This document shows, in pieces, positions 33,225-44,609 of a stretch of 64,000 bases of DNA. Source of the DNA: Proteles cristata cristata (taxonomy: Eukaryota > Chordata > Mammalia > Carnivora > Hyaenidae); contig JAESUZ010005462.1 in NCBI GenBank assembly GCA_017311185.1, positions 682,001 through 746,000 of the forward strand, in the 5' to 3' direction. Within the stretch, counting starts at the first letter, position 1; each line of letters begins with the position of its first letter. Both the position numbers and the translations under genes were made by a program. The notes beneath the pieces are model-generated. The model worked only from the letters and a program-made list of their open reading frames with translations. It was not told the DNA's origin and ran no database searches.

Positions 33225-35795
33225 CTGCTGGTGACTTCTAGAATTGCCAACAGCACTCTTCTCCCCATTTTTGCCCAGTTTTGTCCTTTTGGTTGACTGG
33301 ACTCCCCCACTCCATGGGTGCCCCAGGTTTTATATTTTCACAACATGGTTCAAGATACACATTGTATGCTGCTACCAGCACCTTCCACCAGATCAGCGAG
33401 GGTTGTTTGGCTTGTCTTGGTTAGTTTCCAGGGTTCACCACCCATGCAACTAGGGATAGGTGAACACGGACATAGACTCTCCTCCTCCAGCAGATACAGA
33501 GCCATCATTTTGGGAAGAAATTACTTCCCTGTTTTGCTTTTGAAACAGCTACTGTGTTTACAAACAATGACTTCATTCATTCTCTTTCCTGATCACATGA
33601 TCCCTTGGGATAAATATATCTGACCTGAGAGAAGCATGGAAAGAGTTTCTCCTTTAAGATCCGTTAGTATACAGGTGCCTGTGGGCACCTGGGTGCATGC
33701 TAGTATGTCTGGGGTGGGGTAGAAAGCAGGATTTGAAGAGAGAAGAGGCAAGACTATCTCTTTGTAATAAGCACATCCTCCATCTCACAGTTTTGCTGAA
33801 AATCCTGGTTTGGAAGTTTTGAACCAAGAAGGGTTAGAGCAGGAATGTGTTGCTATGGAGATTTCCCAGCCCAGGATCCTGGATTTCATCCACGTGTTCT
33901 TTTCTCAAGCAAGAGAGGAAAAGGCCTCTCCTTGCCATTACCCAGAGCCCCCCAAAAAGGATTCCCAACTAGAGGGAAGCTCTTCTTTCCTTGGCCAGCA
34001 GACAGGGCCTGTTGTTGAGCTTTCACGACCCCAAAAGGAGAACCACCCTCCTTGGTTAGATGCAAGAATCAGGCAAGTGTGAATGTTGGCTTTGGAAAGA
34101 AACTGAACAGAGTTCCAACAGGAATCCAGTGTCCTACGCTGGCAGGCTCTTGACCTTATAAAATGCCTCTTGATTTTCCCTAAACCACATTCACTGTCCA
34201 TCTGTACAAATTTTATTGATGATGCCCACATGCATATGAAAAGGATTCCAGGATTTAGAAGGCCATCCCTTATGTAGTGGATGCACATCAGCTCATACCC
34301 TTGTTTACTAACCATGAAATCAACTACTTGGCTGCTCTTCATTTCATGGCATCTTCCAGGGACAAACTTGGCAGCAGTAACTACAGGTGGTGCAAATGAA
34401 TGGAGTGCTCCACAAAAGGAGCGTCTGGGAGCATAAGAAGTGTCCCTCTGCTGGGCAGCCTGGTTGATCTCTGCCATTGCCAGTAGTTAAGCCACAAGCT
34501 CTCTCTCATTGGTGCATTTCAAGCTACAATGTGATAGATGACGATGGTGCCCAAGTGGAATTTGCAGAAGGCCTGTACAGCAGAACAGTTGATGGAGACT
34601 CACTACTTGATAAAATAGTGCCCTGTCACTTTTATCTCTAGATAAAAAATATTGCAGCAGCATTTTCCCACGGTAGCACAAGTGAGAAATACACAAGCCT
34701 GTTACAAACTTATCATTCAGGTCTTGATACACCAATTCACTCTTCCAGTCTTTATCTTCACGTGGTATCATTTTCTCTCAACGTTTTTACATCTTAAATA
34801 CATAAATCTTCACACCGACCTCTGTGTCATTCATCATATCATTAGGATGATGATGATGATTATAGGGTAAATTAAGGACCATAATCATAAACCACATCTA
34901 GATATTTACGAATCACTGAGGTGAAACTGCTTTATAGCTGTGTATAAAATCCTTGTCAAATTCTATTTAAATGTGTTTTAAAAAGCAATGTTCTGGTACA
35001 AACTGAGATTTTTGTAACAGTGATTAACTGAAATCACCAGTGTCTGGAATGAAACTGTTGCTATGGGGACTGTCCAAGGTAAAATTTGGCTCTTACCAGG
35101 GCCTTACTAGTTTGGTCAGAGACAAGAGGCCAAGAAGGATTCTCTTTACTCAGTTAGAATATGAAAGAAAAGTAAAGATGAGGAGATGGTTGAGTGTGGG
35201 GGAAACATCCTCTGGCTGATGAAGACTGGGAATTCCCCTGATTGATGAAGCCAGCTGGGGGAATCTCACTGCAGGCTACAGAAGCCCCTTGGGACTAAGC
35301 TCTTTCTTTTACTGCATTTGTCAGAAAACTGGAACACAAGGCTAAGGAAGAGGTGCTATCCTCTATGCGGGCAGTGTCTTCTCTGTGCTGAGAAAACAGG
35401 AGACTGGGTTGAGTGGCAAGCGTCCTGAACTCCACTGGGTAGAAGAAGCCAGACTAGGCCAACCTAGTTCCTCTGGCAAAGGAAGCTCAAATCAGCAGTG
35501 AGGCCTCCGTATGGGTATTATACATGAATGTGGGTTTCACATTGAGATAAGTTACAGAAGTATATTCTCATTAAGATTTATGAACAGGAATAAGATAAAA
35601 AAAAAAAGAATTGTAACAGTGAAAGGTTAGTGAGAAAGGTATCTAAGTGTACTTGCCTGTATGTTTTATTTAATTCTTGCTTTATACATTGATCTTTTAT
35701 AATACAATGTTCTTAGAAAATCTTGATCTTAGAGAGAAAAAAAAGAATTTCTGTAGATATTCTTGGAACTCCCATTTTACCCTCTTCCTTAGTTC
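33225..35795. other. Unassigned sequence, includes two minus-strand open frames
   Basis: Minus-strand frames at 34477-33938 (179 codons) and 34771-34487 (94 codons) lie head to tail and could be a decayed retrocopy, but I cannot identify a parent. A short (GAT)n lies at 34847-34862. Nothing else recognised. Confidence 0.35.
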
Positions 35796-35799
35796 AGTG

Positions 35800-36176
35800 C
35801 ACTCGCTGCCCCTGACTCCCATTTTCCCAACCCTCCCTCCGGGTCCTGGGATTTTCTTCCTGGTTCCTAGGTAGCCCCTACCTGGGGAGGTCATACCCCC
35901 ATGTGTAGGGGGTAGTCAGCCTATATCAATGACTGGCTATTAGGGAAAAGTGTAAAAAGCTGGCTCCCTTGTCTGAGTGAGAGACAAGGCTGGTATGGGG
36001 TTTATGCTCCAGAGCTCTCCACTGTGGATGGGAGTCATATCCCTGCTCAACCCCCCTTCTTTCCTAGCCTGCTTCCCTTACTTCCTTACAGTTCTTCCTG
36101 GAAAACATTCCCATGATAAATAGCTTGCATTGAATCCCTGCCTCAGGCTCTGCTCCAGGGCACCCTGACCCAAAAC
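35800..36176 (+). repeat. Probable ERVL-type LTR relic
   Basis: The end ctgcctcaggctctgctcca and gggcaccctgacccaaaaca is typical of old mammalian solo LTRs. The start and a 5-bp duplication are not visible. Confidence 0.4.
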
Positions 36177-36350
36177 AATAACCACAGAGCAAATGGAATA
36201 TCTGCATGCTCACTAGGCTCACAGGAAGGCACATTGCCTGGTACCACACCCTGTCACAGTAAAAACATGACCTTTTATCCCTAATTTTATGATCAGAGTC
36301 CCATAAAATGATAGCACTGTGTGGTTTACATTTCAAAAAACATGAAATAT

Positions 36351-36552
36351 TGGATGGCTTGGTTGGTTAAGCATCTAACTTTGGCTTAGTTCATGATTTC
36401 CTGGTACATGGGTTCAGGCCCTGCATCGGACTCTGTGCTGACAGCTCAGAGCCTAAAGCCTGCTTCAGATTTTGTCTTCCTCTCTGTCCCCCTCCCCTGC
36501 TGGCTCTCTCTTTCTCTCTCAAAAATAAATAAACATTAAAAATAAAAATTAA
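36351..36552 (+). mobile_element. Felid SINE, 5'-truncated
   Basis: Begins within the head (ggatggcttggttggttaag), keeps the ctctgtgctgacagctcaga segment and tail aaaaataaataaacattaa. No clean TSD. Confidence 0.9.
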
Positions 36553-36574
36553 AAACAAAATACAAACCATTTTT

Positions 36575-36748
36575 GGAGCACCTGGGTGGCTCAGTCGGTT
36601 GAGCATCCATCCAACTCTTGATTTCGACTCACGTCATGGTCCCAGGGTCATGGGATCCAGCCATGTGTCAGGCTCTATGCTAAGCATGGAACCTGCTTGG
36701 GACTCTCTCTCTAAACAAATAAAGAAATAAAATAAACAAACAAACACA
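36575..36748 (+). mobile_element. Felid SINE, diverged, next to the previous one
   Basis: Head ggagcacctgggtggctcag with a catc duplication, short body, tail grown to aaacaaacaaac. acaaaccatttt (36562-36573) recurs as acaaaccattgt after the tail. Confidence 0.92.
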
Positions 36749-36994
36749 AACCATTGTATTTATCACATGAAAGCTAAAATCTAAAGGGTCATGGCAGCTG
36801 AAGAAGGGATGATGCCAATTATTTGTGAGGCTGCTAAACTACCAACAGAGAGCTAGTGAGGCATGCTGGGAATCCTGTATTACCTCTGGATCAAACTGGC
36901 CAGTGTTAGACCACCAAACCCCACAGGTAGCATGGCATCTTCCACAAACCCTGAAACAGGCACAGTGCACTGTGGCTAATTATATAGTCACCAG

Positions 36995-37138
36995 ATTTCA
37001 GGTTTCCCATCTGGAAACCAGGCACAATACTGCCTGTCTTATTGGGTTATTTGGGGCTTAATGCAATAATGCCTACAATGTGCCCAGCATTGTGCTTGGA
37101 ACAATATAGGAGCCCAATGAATATCAACTATTCATCTG
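36995..37138 (+). repeat. MIR fragment
   Basis: tttcccatctggaaaccagg, gcttaatgcaataatgccta, gcccaatgaatatcaactat: MIR core to 3' end. Confidence 0.65.
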
Positions 37139-37195
37139 AAAGAAGGGCTATACTCCAGAGTTTTGAAATTTCAAGTATATATTTACTAAATTCTT

Positions 37196-37428
37196 TTTTT
37201 TTTTTTAATTTTTTTTAATGTTTTATTTATTTCTAGAAGAGAGAGAGAGAGAGAGAGACAGTGTGAGCAGGGGAGGGTCAGAGAGAGGGAGCCACAGACT
37301 GAAACAGGCTCCAGGCTCTGAGCCGGCAGTCAGCACAGAGCCCGACGCGGGGCTCGAACCCACGAACCGTGAGATCATGACCTAAGCAAAAGTCGGACGC
37401 CTAACCGACCAAGCCACCCAGGCGCCCC
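37196..37428 (-). mobile_element. Young felid SINE with perfect 18-bp TSD
   Basis: Inverted near-consensus copy with the inverted B box ggggctcgaacccacgaacc and head ccacccaggcgcccc. TSD tatatttactaaattctt at 37178-37195 and 37429-37446 is identical, marking a recent insertion of the same subfamily as 27948-28176. Confidence 0.97.
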
Positions 37429-37499
37429 TATATTTACTAAATTCTTAAAAGTAAAAATTTTTACAAGGGTCACAACTGAATATGATCTCTGTATTACTA

Positions 37500-37650
37500 C
37501 AAATTTTCCTGATCTTTTTCTGTGTACATTAATATATATTTGAACATAGATGTACTAGCACAGACACGGCATTTTACATCCTGATTTTTTTTTTCTCATT
37601 CAGCATTATTTTGGCCCAGCCATGTCTCTGTTTAGGTGTACCCTATATAT
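37500..37650 (-). repeat. L1-like 3' fragment, old
   Basis: tctcattcagcattattttg and gtgtacattaatatat resemble inverted L1M/HAL1 3' sequence. Weak. Confidence 0.35.
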
Positions 37651-37949
37651 GTCATTTTTATATTTCATCCCTGAAAGCAATGCATGCAGAATATCACAAG
37701 AAGTTCTTAACCCATTTTGTCACTATTTGCCACCCCAAAGCCCCAGGGGTCCAGAATTCACCCACCCTGTTAGTAAGTCACTTGGGACATTCTAGGAGCC
37801 TTTGGCCATTGGTCAACCTGGCATGGCTTCTCAGAAGTGTGTGTCTGGTTCTCTTTAAGAGGCCCTACCACCCTCTCTGTGTGTTTCCTTCTTGCTGAGG
37901 CTACTTAGTTCCCGATGATTACTTTTGGGACAGGGTTTTTGGATCTATG

Positions 37950-38155
37950 TGTTATTGACATCTGGGCCAGGTCATTCTTTGTTGGGGCGGGAGGTGGCCT
38001 ATGCATTTTAGGAAGTTAGCAGCATCCCTAGCATCTACCGACTAAATGCCAGTAGCACCTGCCCCATAGTTATGGCAATCAAAAATGTCTCTAGACATTG
38101 CCATATGTCCCTCAGGAAACAAAAATGCCCTTGGCTGAGAACCATTGGTCTAGGA
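37950..38155 (-). repeat. hAT-Charlie-type MITE relic
   Basis: Reads (inverted) ggcatttagtcgg-type core: cagcatccctagcatctacc, gccagtagcacctgccccat, aaaaatgtctctagacattg, ending ggctgagaaccattgg. This is the pattern of a MER-type MITE; exact family not assigned. Confidence 0.6.
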
Positions 38156-38394
38156 TCTTGCACTACAATGGACTCCAGCCTTTCATTGTTTGCTCACCTG
38201 CAGGCCCAGATTGTCACTGGCTTTGCCTCTCTCTCATTCAAAAGCCACACTGTCTCTCTCCGTAGTGATTTAGCCACCATCATAGAAATGAAACGCCATG
38301 ATTGGTGTCAAAAATAGGGCGTGATGTCTAGACAAAATAGGATGACTTCTACTCAGTATAATTACCAGTAAGATAAGAAAGGCAATCAAGTATA

Positions 38395-38505
38395 ATGGCA
38401 AGTCCCTTTACCTTTCCAAGTCTGGGTTATTTCTCTGTAAAATGGAAGTGTAACAGGAGAACCTGCCTAACCTGGAGGATGTTGTAATGATCATTATATT
38501 CACTG
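38395..38505 (+). repeat. MIR fragment
   Basis: ggcaagtccctttacctttc, ttatttctctgtaaaatgga, gttgtaatgatcattatatt in MIR order. Confidence 0.6.
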
Positions 38506-38510
38506 ATTAA

Positions 38511-38561
38511 CTCATTCATTCATTCATTCATTCATTCATTCATTCATTCAATCATTCATTT
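38511..38561. repeat. (CATT)n tetranucleotide microsatellite
   Basis: About 11 near-perfect cattcatt units with one interruption (caatcatt). Confidence 0.95.
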
Positions 38562-38750
38562 AAACAGTTATGGAGACAACCACTGTGTTTGACACATGGA
38601 TGCAGAGATGTACCAGGCAAAGTTTCCAACCTCAGGGGAGAGGCAAACACAGATCCCTATAAAACACAATAGTTTCATTGGCAGATGAATGAAAAAACAA
38701 AATATGGTTACATACATACAATGGAATATTATTTGACCTTAAAAAGGAAG

Positions 38751-38952
38751 AGGCGCCTGGTTGGCTCAATCAGTTGAGTATCCGATTTCCACTCAGGTCT
38801 TGATTTCACAGTTTGTGAGTTCAAACCTGTTTCAGGCTCACTGTTTCAGCTTGTCAGCACTTCAGAGCCCACTTCAGATCCTCTGTCCCCCTCTCTTTGC
38901 TATTCCCCCCTTGTTCTCTCCCAAAAATAAATAAATATTTTTTTAAAAAAAG
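38751..38952 (+). mobile_element. Felid SINE inside L1M
   Basis: Head aggcgcctggttggctcaat, body, tail aaaaataaataaatattttt. aaaaaggaag before and aaaaaagaag after form the TSD. Confidence 0.93.
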
Positions 38953-39289
38953 AAGTAAATTCTAACACAGGTATACGATGTTTGAAACTTGAGGACATTA
39001 TACTCATTGAAATAAGCCAGTCACTAAAGGACAGATGCTGTATGATTCCTCGACAGAATGCAGAATGGTAGGGGCAGAGATTGAGGGAAAGGGGAATGGA
39101 GAATTATTCTTTAATGGTGTCATGGGCTGAATTGTGTCCCCCCTCCCTAAATTCTTCTATTGAAGTCCTTACCCCTAATGGGACTGTATTTGGAGATGGG
39201 GCCTTACGGAGATAACTAAGGTTAAATGGGGTCATAAGGGTGGGCCCTAATCTGACAAGACTGGTGTCCTTTAAGAAAAGGAAGAGATA

Positions 39290-39497
39290 GGGGTGCCTGG
39301 GTGGCTCAGTTGGTCAAGTGTCTAAATTCAGCTCAGGTCATGATCTCTCAGTTCATGAGCTGGAGCCCACCACAGGCTCTGTGCTGACAGCCCAGAGCCT
39401 GGAGCCTGTTTCAGATTCTGTGTCTCCCTCTTTCCCTGCTCTCCCCTCCTCAAGCTCTGTCAAAAATAAATAAACATTTAAAAAATTTTTTAAAAAA
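39290..39497 (+). mobile_element. Felid SINE inside LTR (first of pair)
   Basis: Head ggggtgcctgggtggctcag, body, tail aaaaataaataaacattta. Left TSD aaaaggaagagata (39276-39289); right copy reads ataggaaaagaca. Confidence 0.94.
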
Positions 39498-39509
39498 TAG
39501 GAAAAGACA

Positions 39510-39713
39510 GGGGTGCCTGTGTGGTTCAGTTGATTGTGTCAGACTTCAGCTCAGGTCACGATCTCACAGTTCGTGAGTTCGAGCCCCACATCGGGCTCAC
39601 TGCTGTCAGTGCAGAGCCTGCTTCAGATCCTCTGTCTCCCTCTCTCTCTATCCCTACCCCGCTTGCTCTCTGTCTCTCTCAAAAAATAAATAAACATTAA
39701 AAAAAATTTTTTT
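39510..39713 (+). mobile_element. Felid SINE inside LTR (second of pair)
   Basis: Head ggggtgcctgtgtggttcag, B box gagttcgagcccc, tail aaaaaataaataaacattaa. Flanked by ataggaaaagaca and aagaggaagagaca, diverged forms of one target sequence. Confidence 0.94.
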
Positions 39714-40379
39714 AAGAGGAAGAGACAAAATAGAGGACAGGAAGCCAAAGCTTGCCCTTTCCTGCCCACCCCTGCATGCTCTCCCCCTCTGTCTCTGTCT
39801 CCCCTCCCCCCCCCCCACCACATGAACACACAGTGAGAAGGTAGTTGTCTACAGAGCAGGAGAGTCCTCACCAAACACCAGCTCTGACAACACCTTGATC
39901 TTAGACTTCAGCCTCCAGACCTGTGGGAGAATAAATATCTGTTGTTTAATCCCCTAGAAGACTAATACACATGGGTATAGAGTCAGTGTGGGATGATGAA
40001 AAAGTTCTGGAAATGGATGGTGGTGTTGTTTGTCCAAGAGTGACAGCAATGTAAATCCCTTAATACCCCTGAGTCATGCACTTAAAAGTGACTAAAATGG
40101 CAACTTTTTTTTTATTACACATGTTTCATCACAATGAAGAAACCCAAGCACATGGTGGTACCTGTTGTCATATATACACAGGATACGCTGGGCTTGCAGA
40201 AGGGGCTCTAGCTCAGGTGCATGGCGGAGGCTGGAGTGGGAAGGAAAGAGCCAGACAAAGGGGGGAAGATTGTTAGGTCAAAGGGCCAGCAAAAGCCACA
40301 ATAGGAAGGAGGAGAGAGAGGGAGCTATGCGGCTGTGAGCTGCCAGACGTTGGATGTCCTGGAGCACAAAGTGGTTAGT

Positions 40380-40560
40380 GAGATGGGGAGGCAGTAAAGG
40401 GGGCTATCGAGAGCACAAGTGGCTACAACCATGAGAGCCTTAAATGCCATGGTAAGGAGCTTGGACTTCATCCTGCACACAGCAGGAGCCACTTATCAGC
40501 TTATAGACAGGGAAATAACATGGTCACATGTGTGGCTGAGTGAGAGGGTGCAGGTGAAAG
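40380..40560. repeat. Ancient unnamed repeat
   Basis: gccttaaatgccatggtaag, gagcttggacttcatcctgc, gggaaataacatggtcacat form a phrase common in old mammalian repeats; a related phrase occurs at 63640-63700. Family not assigned. Confidence 0.45.
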
Positions 40561-41275
40561 CCCTTTGTAGGTTGTAAAACTCCTGCAGAAATGTAAAGTT
40601 TAATTACTTCTGTTGTTACAATGGCAGCCGTAGCTGATATATGGCATCTGGTGAAACAGCAGAACATAGGATTGCAGAAAGTTATCTAGGTTGCCATGGA
40701 TCATGGGCACAAGTGAAGTAAGCGCACATTGCTCTCTGAGAGCTGGCCTGACCTGCAGGTGGAGATCATGAACAAAGGGCCATAAATGCGGAACGGGAAT
40801 GTGATACCAAGAAGCCACTAGCAGACCCCTGGCATAGAGCCCTGAATCCAGGCCCACAAATTCTGCCCGGTGGCTACTGGGTTATTCAGTAAAGCTGGTG
40901 ATGAAGTGTAGCTACTGGAGCTCCTTCACAGAGAGAAGCTGGACATTTGTAAGTATTAGCAATATCCTGTTGTCTAGCATTTTTTCAGAAATAGCAGGTC
41001 AAAGACTTCTTACAGTCATTACAGAATCAGCTTACCCTCATGCAGTGCAAGCCTCCACTGGGACAAGGCTGGGGAAGTAGGAAGTAACCTGACTTTAGGT
41101 GACATATTTGTGCCTTACATTTTGCTTGTGACTCACATTTTTGTAAACTGAATCTTATTTCCCCTTTGGATTCCATTAGAATCTCTGGGCTGTAGTCAAT
41201 TAGCTTCTGATGGATCTTTCACTTTGAGAAGATTGAAGTACTCTCTGCATCCCATGTTTTTCTTGTAACACACTG

Positions 41276-41278
<3 letters not shown>

Positions 41279-41343
<65 letters not shown>
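41279..41343. repeat. (CA)32 microsatellite
   Basis: Pure AC dinucleotide run of about 64 bases. Confidence 0.98.
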
Positions 41344-41344
<1 letters not shown>

Positions 41345-41767
41345 CCATATGAGGCTGGTGGTTTTACAGGAAGCCCTAAGATAAATCCTTCCAGGCTATG
41401 AACAATCATCTCCTAACATTTCTGTTTTGAAGGTCCAGGTTTTCCTATTCAGTCACACCTGGAATATATTAAGCTCAGAAATAAAATAATAAGGATATCA
41501 TGAAGGCATTTCACACTTTTCATCTAAAACTCAAAAGCTAAGTACTCAACAAATATTTATTTGGCACCTATTAGCATATCACTAGGTGGGGAAATATTTT
41601 ATTTTTACTCTGCCTGTTCCTAAAGACTATTTATGGTAACTTAACAAAGAAATAGAAGTCGAAGACCAGGTTTCTCAGTAGGAACAGTACTGTTTCTCTT
41701 CGAATCCCTAGTGCCTAGCACAATGTGGGGAACATAATAAACACTTCATTAAAAATTGTTACAAAGA

Positions 41768-41950
41768 GGGGCACCTGGGTGGCTCAGTCAGTTAAGCGTC
41801 TGACTTTGGCTTAGATCATGATCTCAGTTTGTGGGTTCAAGCCCTGCATTGGGCTCTGTGCTAATGGCTCAGAGCTTGGAGTCTGCTTTAGACTCTGTGT
41901 GTCCCTCTCTGCCCCTCCCTCCCCCTCTCAAATAAATAAACATAAAAAAT
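41768..41950 (+). mobile_element. Felid SINE (first of pair)
   Basis: Head ggggcacctgggtggctcag, ggttcaagccctgcattggg, tail caaataaataaacataaaa. Left flank aattgttacaaagag (41754-41768), right flank aatgttgcaaagag (41951-41964). Confidence 0.95.
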
Positions 41951-41964
41951 AATGTTGCAAAGAG

Positions 41965-42172
41965 GGGCACCTGGGTGGCTCAGCCGGTTAAGTGTTTGAC
42001 TCTTGATTTTGGCTCACGTCGATTTCACAGTTTGTGGGATTGAGCCTCACATCAGGCTCTGCACTGACAGCCTAGAGCCTGCTTGGGATTCTCTCTCTTC
42101 CTCTCTCTCTCTCTCTGCCCTTCCCCTGCTCATGTTCTCTCTTCTCTCTCATAATAAATAAGTAAACTTAAA
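41965..42172 (+). mobile_element. Felid SINE (second of pair)
   Basis: Head gggcacctgggtggctcagc, short deletion before the B-box region, body, tail ataataaataagtaaactta. Right flank acgctaacaaagaa is a third, diverged copy of the same target. Confidence 0.94.
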
Positions 42173-42229
42173 AACGCTAACAAAGAATGAATGAAAAATA
42201 TACAACCAATTCATTTGGAAGAGTTAGGA

Positions 42230-42300
42230 CACAAGTGCAATAAAATAATAATAAATTTTATAGTTATATAAATATATTATAATTATATAGATTCCAAAGG
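42230..42300. repeat. AT-rich low-complexity tract
   Basis: Runs such as aataataataaattttatag and ttatataaatatattataat. Confidence 0.8.
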
Positions 42301-42324
42301 AGTAATAGACTTCTGTGGGCAGAA

Positions 42325-42500
42325 GAGGGTGGAGTCAACATTGATGAGTTCCTACTATGTGCCTGGCACTCAAGACATCATCCTCTTTGTCCAGTGAGCC
42401 TGAAACTATCATCATGGAAAAGAAACAGAAGGTCAAAGAGGTGTGTGCCTTGTACAAGGTCACACAGCTAGTCATAGAAGGGTGGAAAAATGATGACTAG
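42325..42500 (-). repeat. MIR, inverted
   Basis: tgagttcctactatgtgcct, ggcactcaagacatcatcct, gtacaaggtcacacagctag in reverse MIR order. Confidence 0.7.
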
Positions 42501-44600
42501 TTATAGGAAGATGACTGTGATTTAAGTTCAGATTTTTAAGTCTCAAAGTCCTTATTCTTTGCCCTTTGCTTTCACAGGCTGAAGCGGGGGGAGCTGACAT
42601 CTGGGAAGGCTGAGGGACTTAGCAGGTGGTAGGAAGGAGAGGAGAGGTCCCAGTGTGAGACCGCTGGAGGAGATGGCTGCGGGGAAGAGCAGTGGGAAAT
42701 CTTCAGGGGAACGAACCATGTTGTTCCACCAGGGCCATTCCAGAACATGAAGCTTTTGTGGTTGGGCCTGATGGTGTAGGCCCCTAAATGCCAGGTCAAG
42801 ACTGAAACTTTATCCTGCAACTACAAGAGCCTATGAAGATTCAAGCTTGATGAACTGCAAAACCATGTTAAGGGGATGCCAGGGATATTAAGGAATAAAT
42901 AGAAAGGGCTCAGAAGAGCCGAGGATGGAAGTGAAACAGGAGTCTGCTCCTTCCCAGCAGCGACCCCCCTGTGGAAGGACAGACAGACCACCTGGCCGGC
43001 CCTTGGCCCACCTCCAGGGTATGAGCTGGGGACCCTCCTGGGGATGCAGCCACGCCCACTGTTGCTGTCAGCCTGCTCACCCTCTCCAGGCAGCAGCATG
43101 CTCTCAGGGCGGCCTCTCGCTGCATCCAAGGTGACTCAGCATTCCCAGAGCCACTGACTTTCCCCTCCCGTGGGCCTGTCCTGGGCTTTGGGTCCTGCCC
43201 TGGGATAACCAGGGCCGGTCCCCAGGGGCTGGCCTTCCCCGGGGCCCTGCCAATCCCAAAAGGCCCTAGGAGTCCAGACAGGCCTGCGTCCCTGCCACTC
43301 CTCTGACTGGCCTGTGCCAGAGCTGGGAGCCCCCCATCCAGAGGGAGCCCTACTTTGGGCATCAGCATGAGGCTTTGCTTTTCAGTAATAGCACTGCAGA
43401 GAAGATGCTGGTTTGGCCATATGGATTCCAAACAGACTTCTAGATGGTCTCAGATGAGCCATGGCTCAGCCTCAGCCCTTAGAGGCTGGCTTTAAGTTTT
43501 TAGAACACACTTCAAAGAGCAAACATGTTTCAGGGGATTTAAAAAAGGGTGTATTGACCTGCTGGCTTTTCATCTGAGAACCTCATTACTTCATCTGTGG
43601 AGTTCTCCTCTCTGATCTAGAGCATCTGAACAGGACACAGAGGACCTCTGAACCCACGATCCTCCCCCACGCCCCCCCTTCTCACCGAACCAGTTCTGCA
43701 ACTCCAGGCTCGAGCCCCCACCCCTTCCGGAGCTGTCATCCTCACTCTGCCCTCAAACTTCCCTTTTTTCTCTCACACCTGGGGCATGTGAGGAGCCCTC
43801 CATACACTGCACTACAAAGCCCCCTCCTCCTGGTCTGGCTGGGCTTCCCCCACACCCACTTCATTCGGAACAGTCTGTCTGCTTTCCCCTGCATTGGCTC
43901 ACACAAGGCTTCCGTGTGCCTACTGCCCTCAATGCCAGCAACCTTTTCCCTGCCCCTGGCCAGATGGCTTTCTAGGACTAGTGGCCAGATCACAGATCAC
44001 CACTCAGAAGCACCCTAAGGTCTCAGTGACACGCAGTGAGCAGGGCAGTAGCAGAGCTGGGTGTTCTGAAGCAGGGGCATCTCAGGCAGTGATTGGGGTA
44101 GGCAGGAAACCCAAAGGCAGATGAGGACTGGGCTCCGAGCACACGGAGATCCCCCTCCAGGGACTTGCAAGCTCTTTGAGAATGATCTGAAGGTCCCCAG
44201 GTCCACCCCACCCCCAGGTAAGTGTAAGCAGAGCAAAGGAAATAGTGTTTTGTTTCTATTCTTGTGAAACGATTCTTATTCCCTAGATGTGAGACCTGGG
44301 AAACTCAGAAAACACACACAATTTAAATAACAGGCTTTTTATAAACTTGAAAAAGGAAAAAAATGACCTTTGTTCTCCAAAAGGAAAATTCAGAAAAGAA
44401 ATTCTTCCTATTCCTCATAATATATTTTTTGAGAGGAACAAACTGGTGATTTCATCTCTAAGTCAAAAGTCAGAGGGTGATTGGCCATCTCTATAAACTG
44501 GAGTCTTTGAGAGAATATGGGTAAGGTAGGAAAAAAAGCCAACTATTGGTATTTCTGTATTTAAAAAAAAGCAGTAGTGCTTTTGCAATCAAAATATGAA
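42501..44600. other. Unassigned GC-richer sequence
   Basis: Overlapping frames of 60-173 codons on both strands (e.g. 43431-42910 minus) fit high GC and not a gene: no motif, start context or splice pattern is seen. Parts of 42740-42850 resemble the ancient repeat at 40380. Confidence 0.4.
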
Positions 44601-44609
44601 ATATGACAA

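Larger units (their letters stand above)
39118..39969 (+). mobile_element. MaLR-type (MLT1/MST-like) solo LTR carrying two SINEs
   Basis: Starts tgtcatgggctgaattgtgt and ends ctgttgtttaatcccctaga then agactaataca, with an aataaa-like poly(A) signal at agaataaatatc. The 5-bp TSD is aatgg (39113-39117) and catgg (39970-39974), one mismatch, as expected for ERVL-MaLR elements. The SINE insertions split it in two. No retroviral coding sequence is present. Confidence 0.8.
38681..40138 (+). mobile_element. L1M 3' end, split by one SINE and one LTR
   Basis: Segments in order: caaaatatggttacatacat and acaatggaatattatttgac before the first SINE; gaaataagccagtcactaaa, ggacagatgctgtatgattc, gaattattctttaatgg before the LTR; gggtatagagtcagtgtggg, gatgatgaaaaagttctgga, cttaaaagtgactaaaatgg after it. 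The pieces join in correct L1 order, so they were one element. Compare the uninterrupted relative at 49680-50188. Confidence 0.85.

Noticed and set aside
33938..34771. Two adjoining minus-strand frames (179 and 94 codons) that might be a retrocopy
   Set aside because: I tried membrane-transporter and other parents from memory, but only scattered residues agreed. No collinear match, no poly(A) or TSD seen.
42910..43431. 173-codon minus-strand frame in GC-rich DNA
   Set aside because: Several other frames are open in the same place, which is expected from composition. No recognisable protein.
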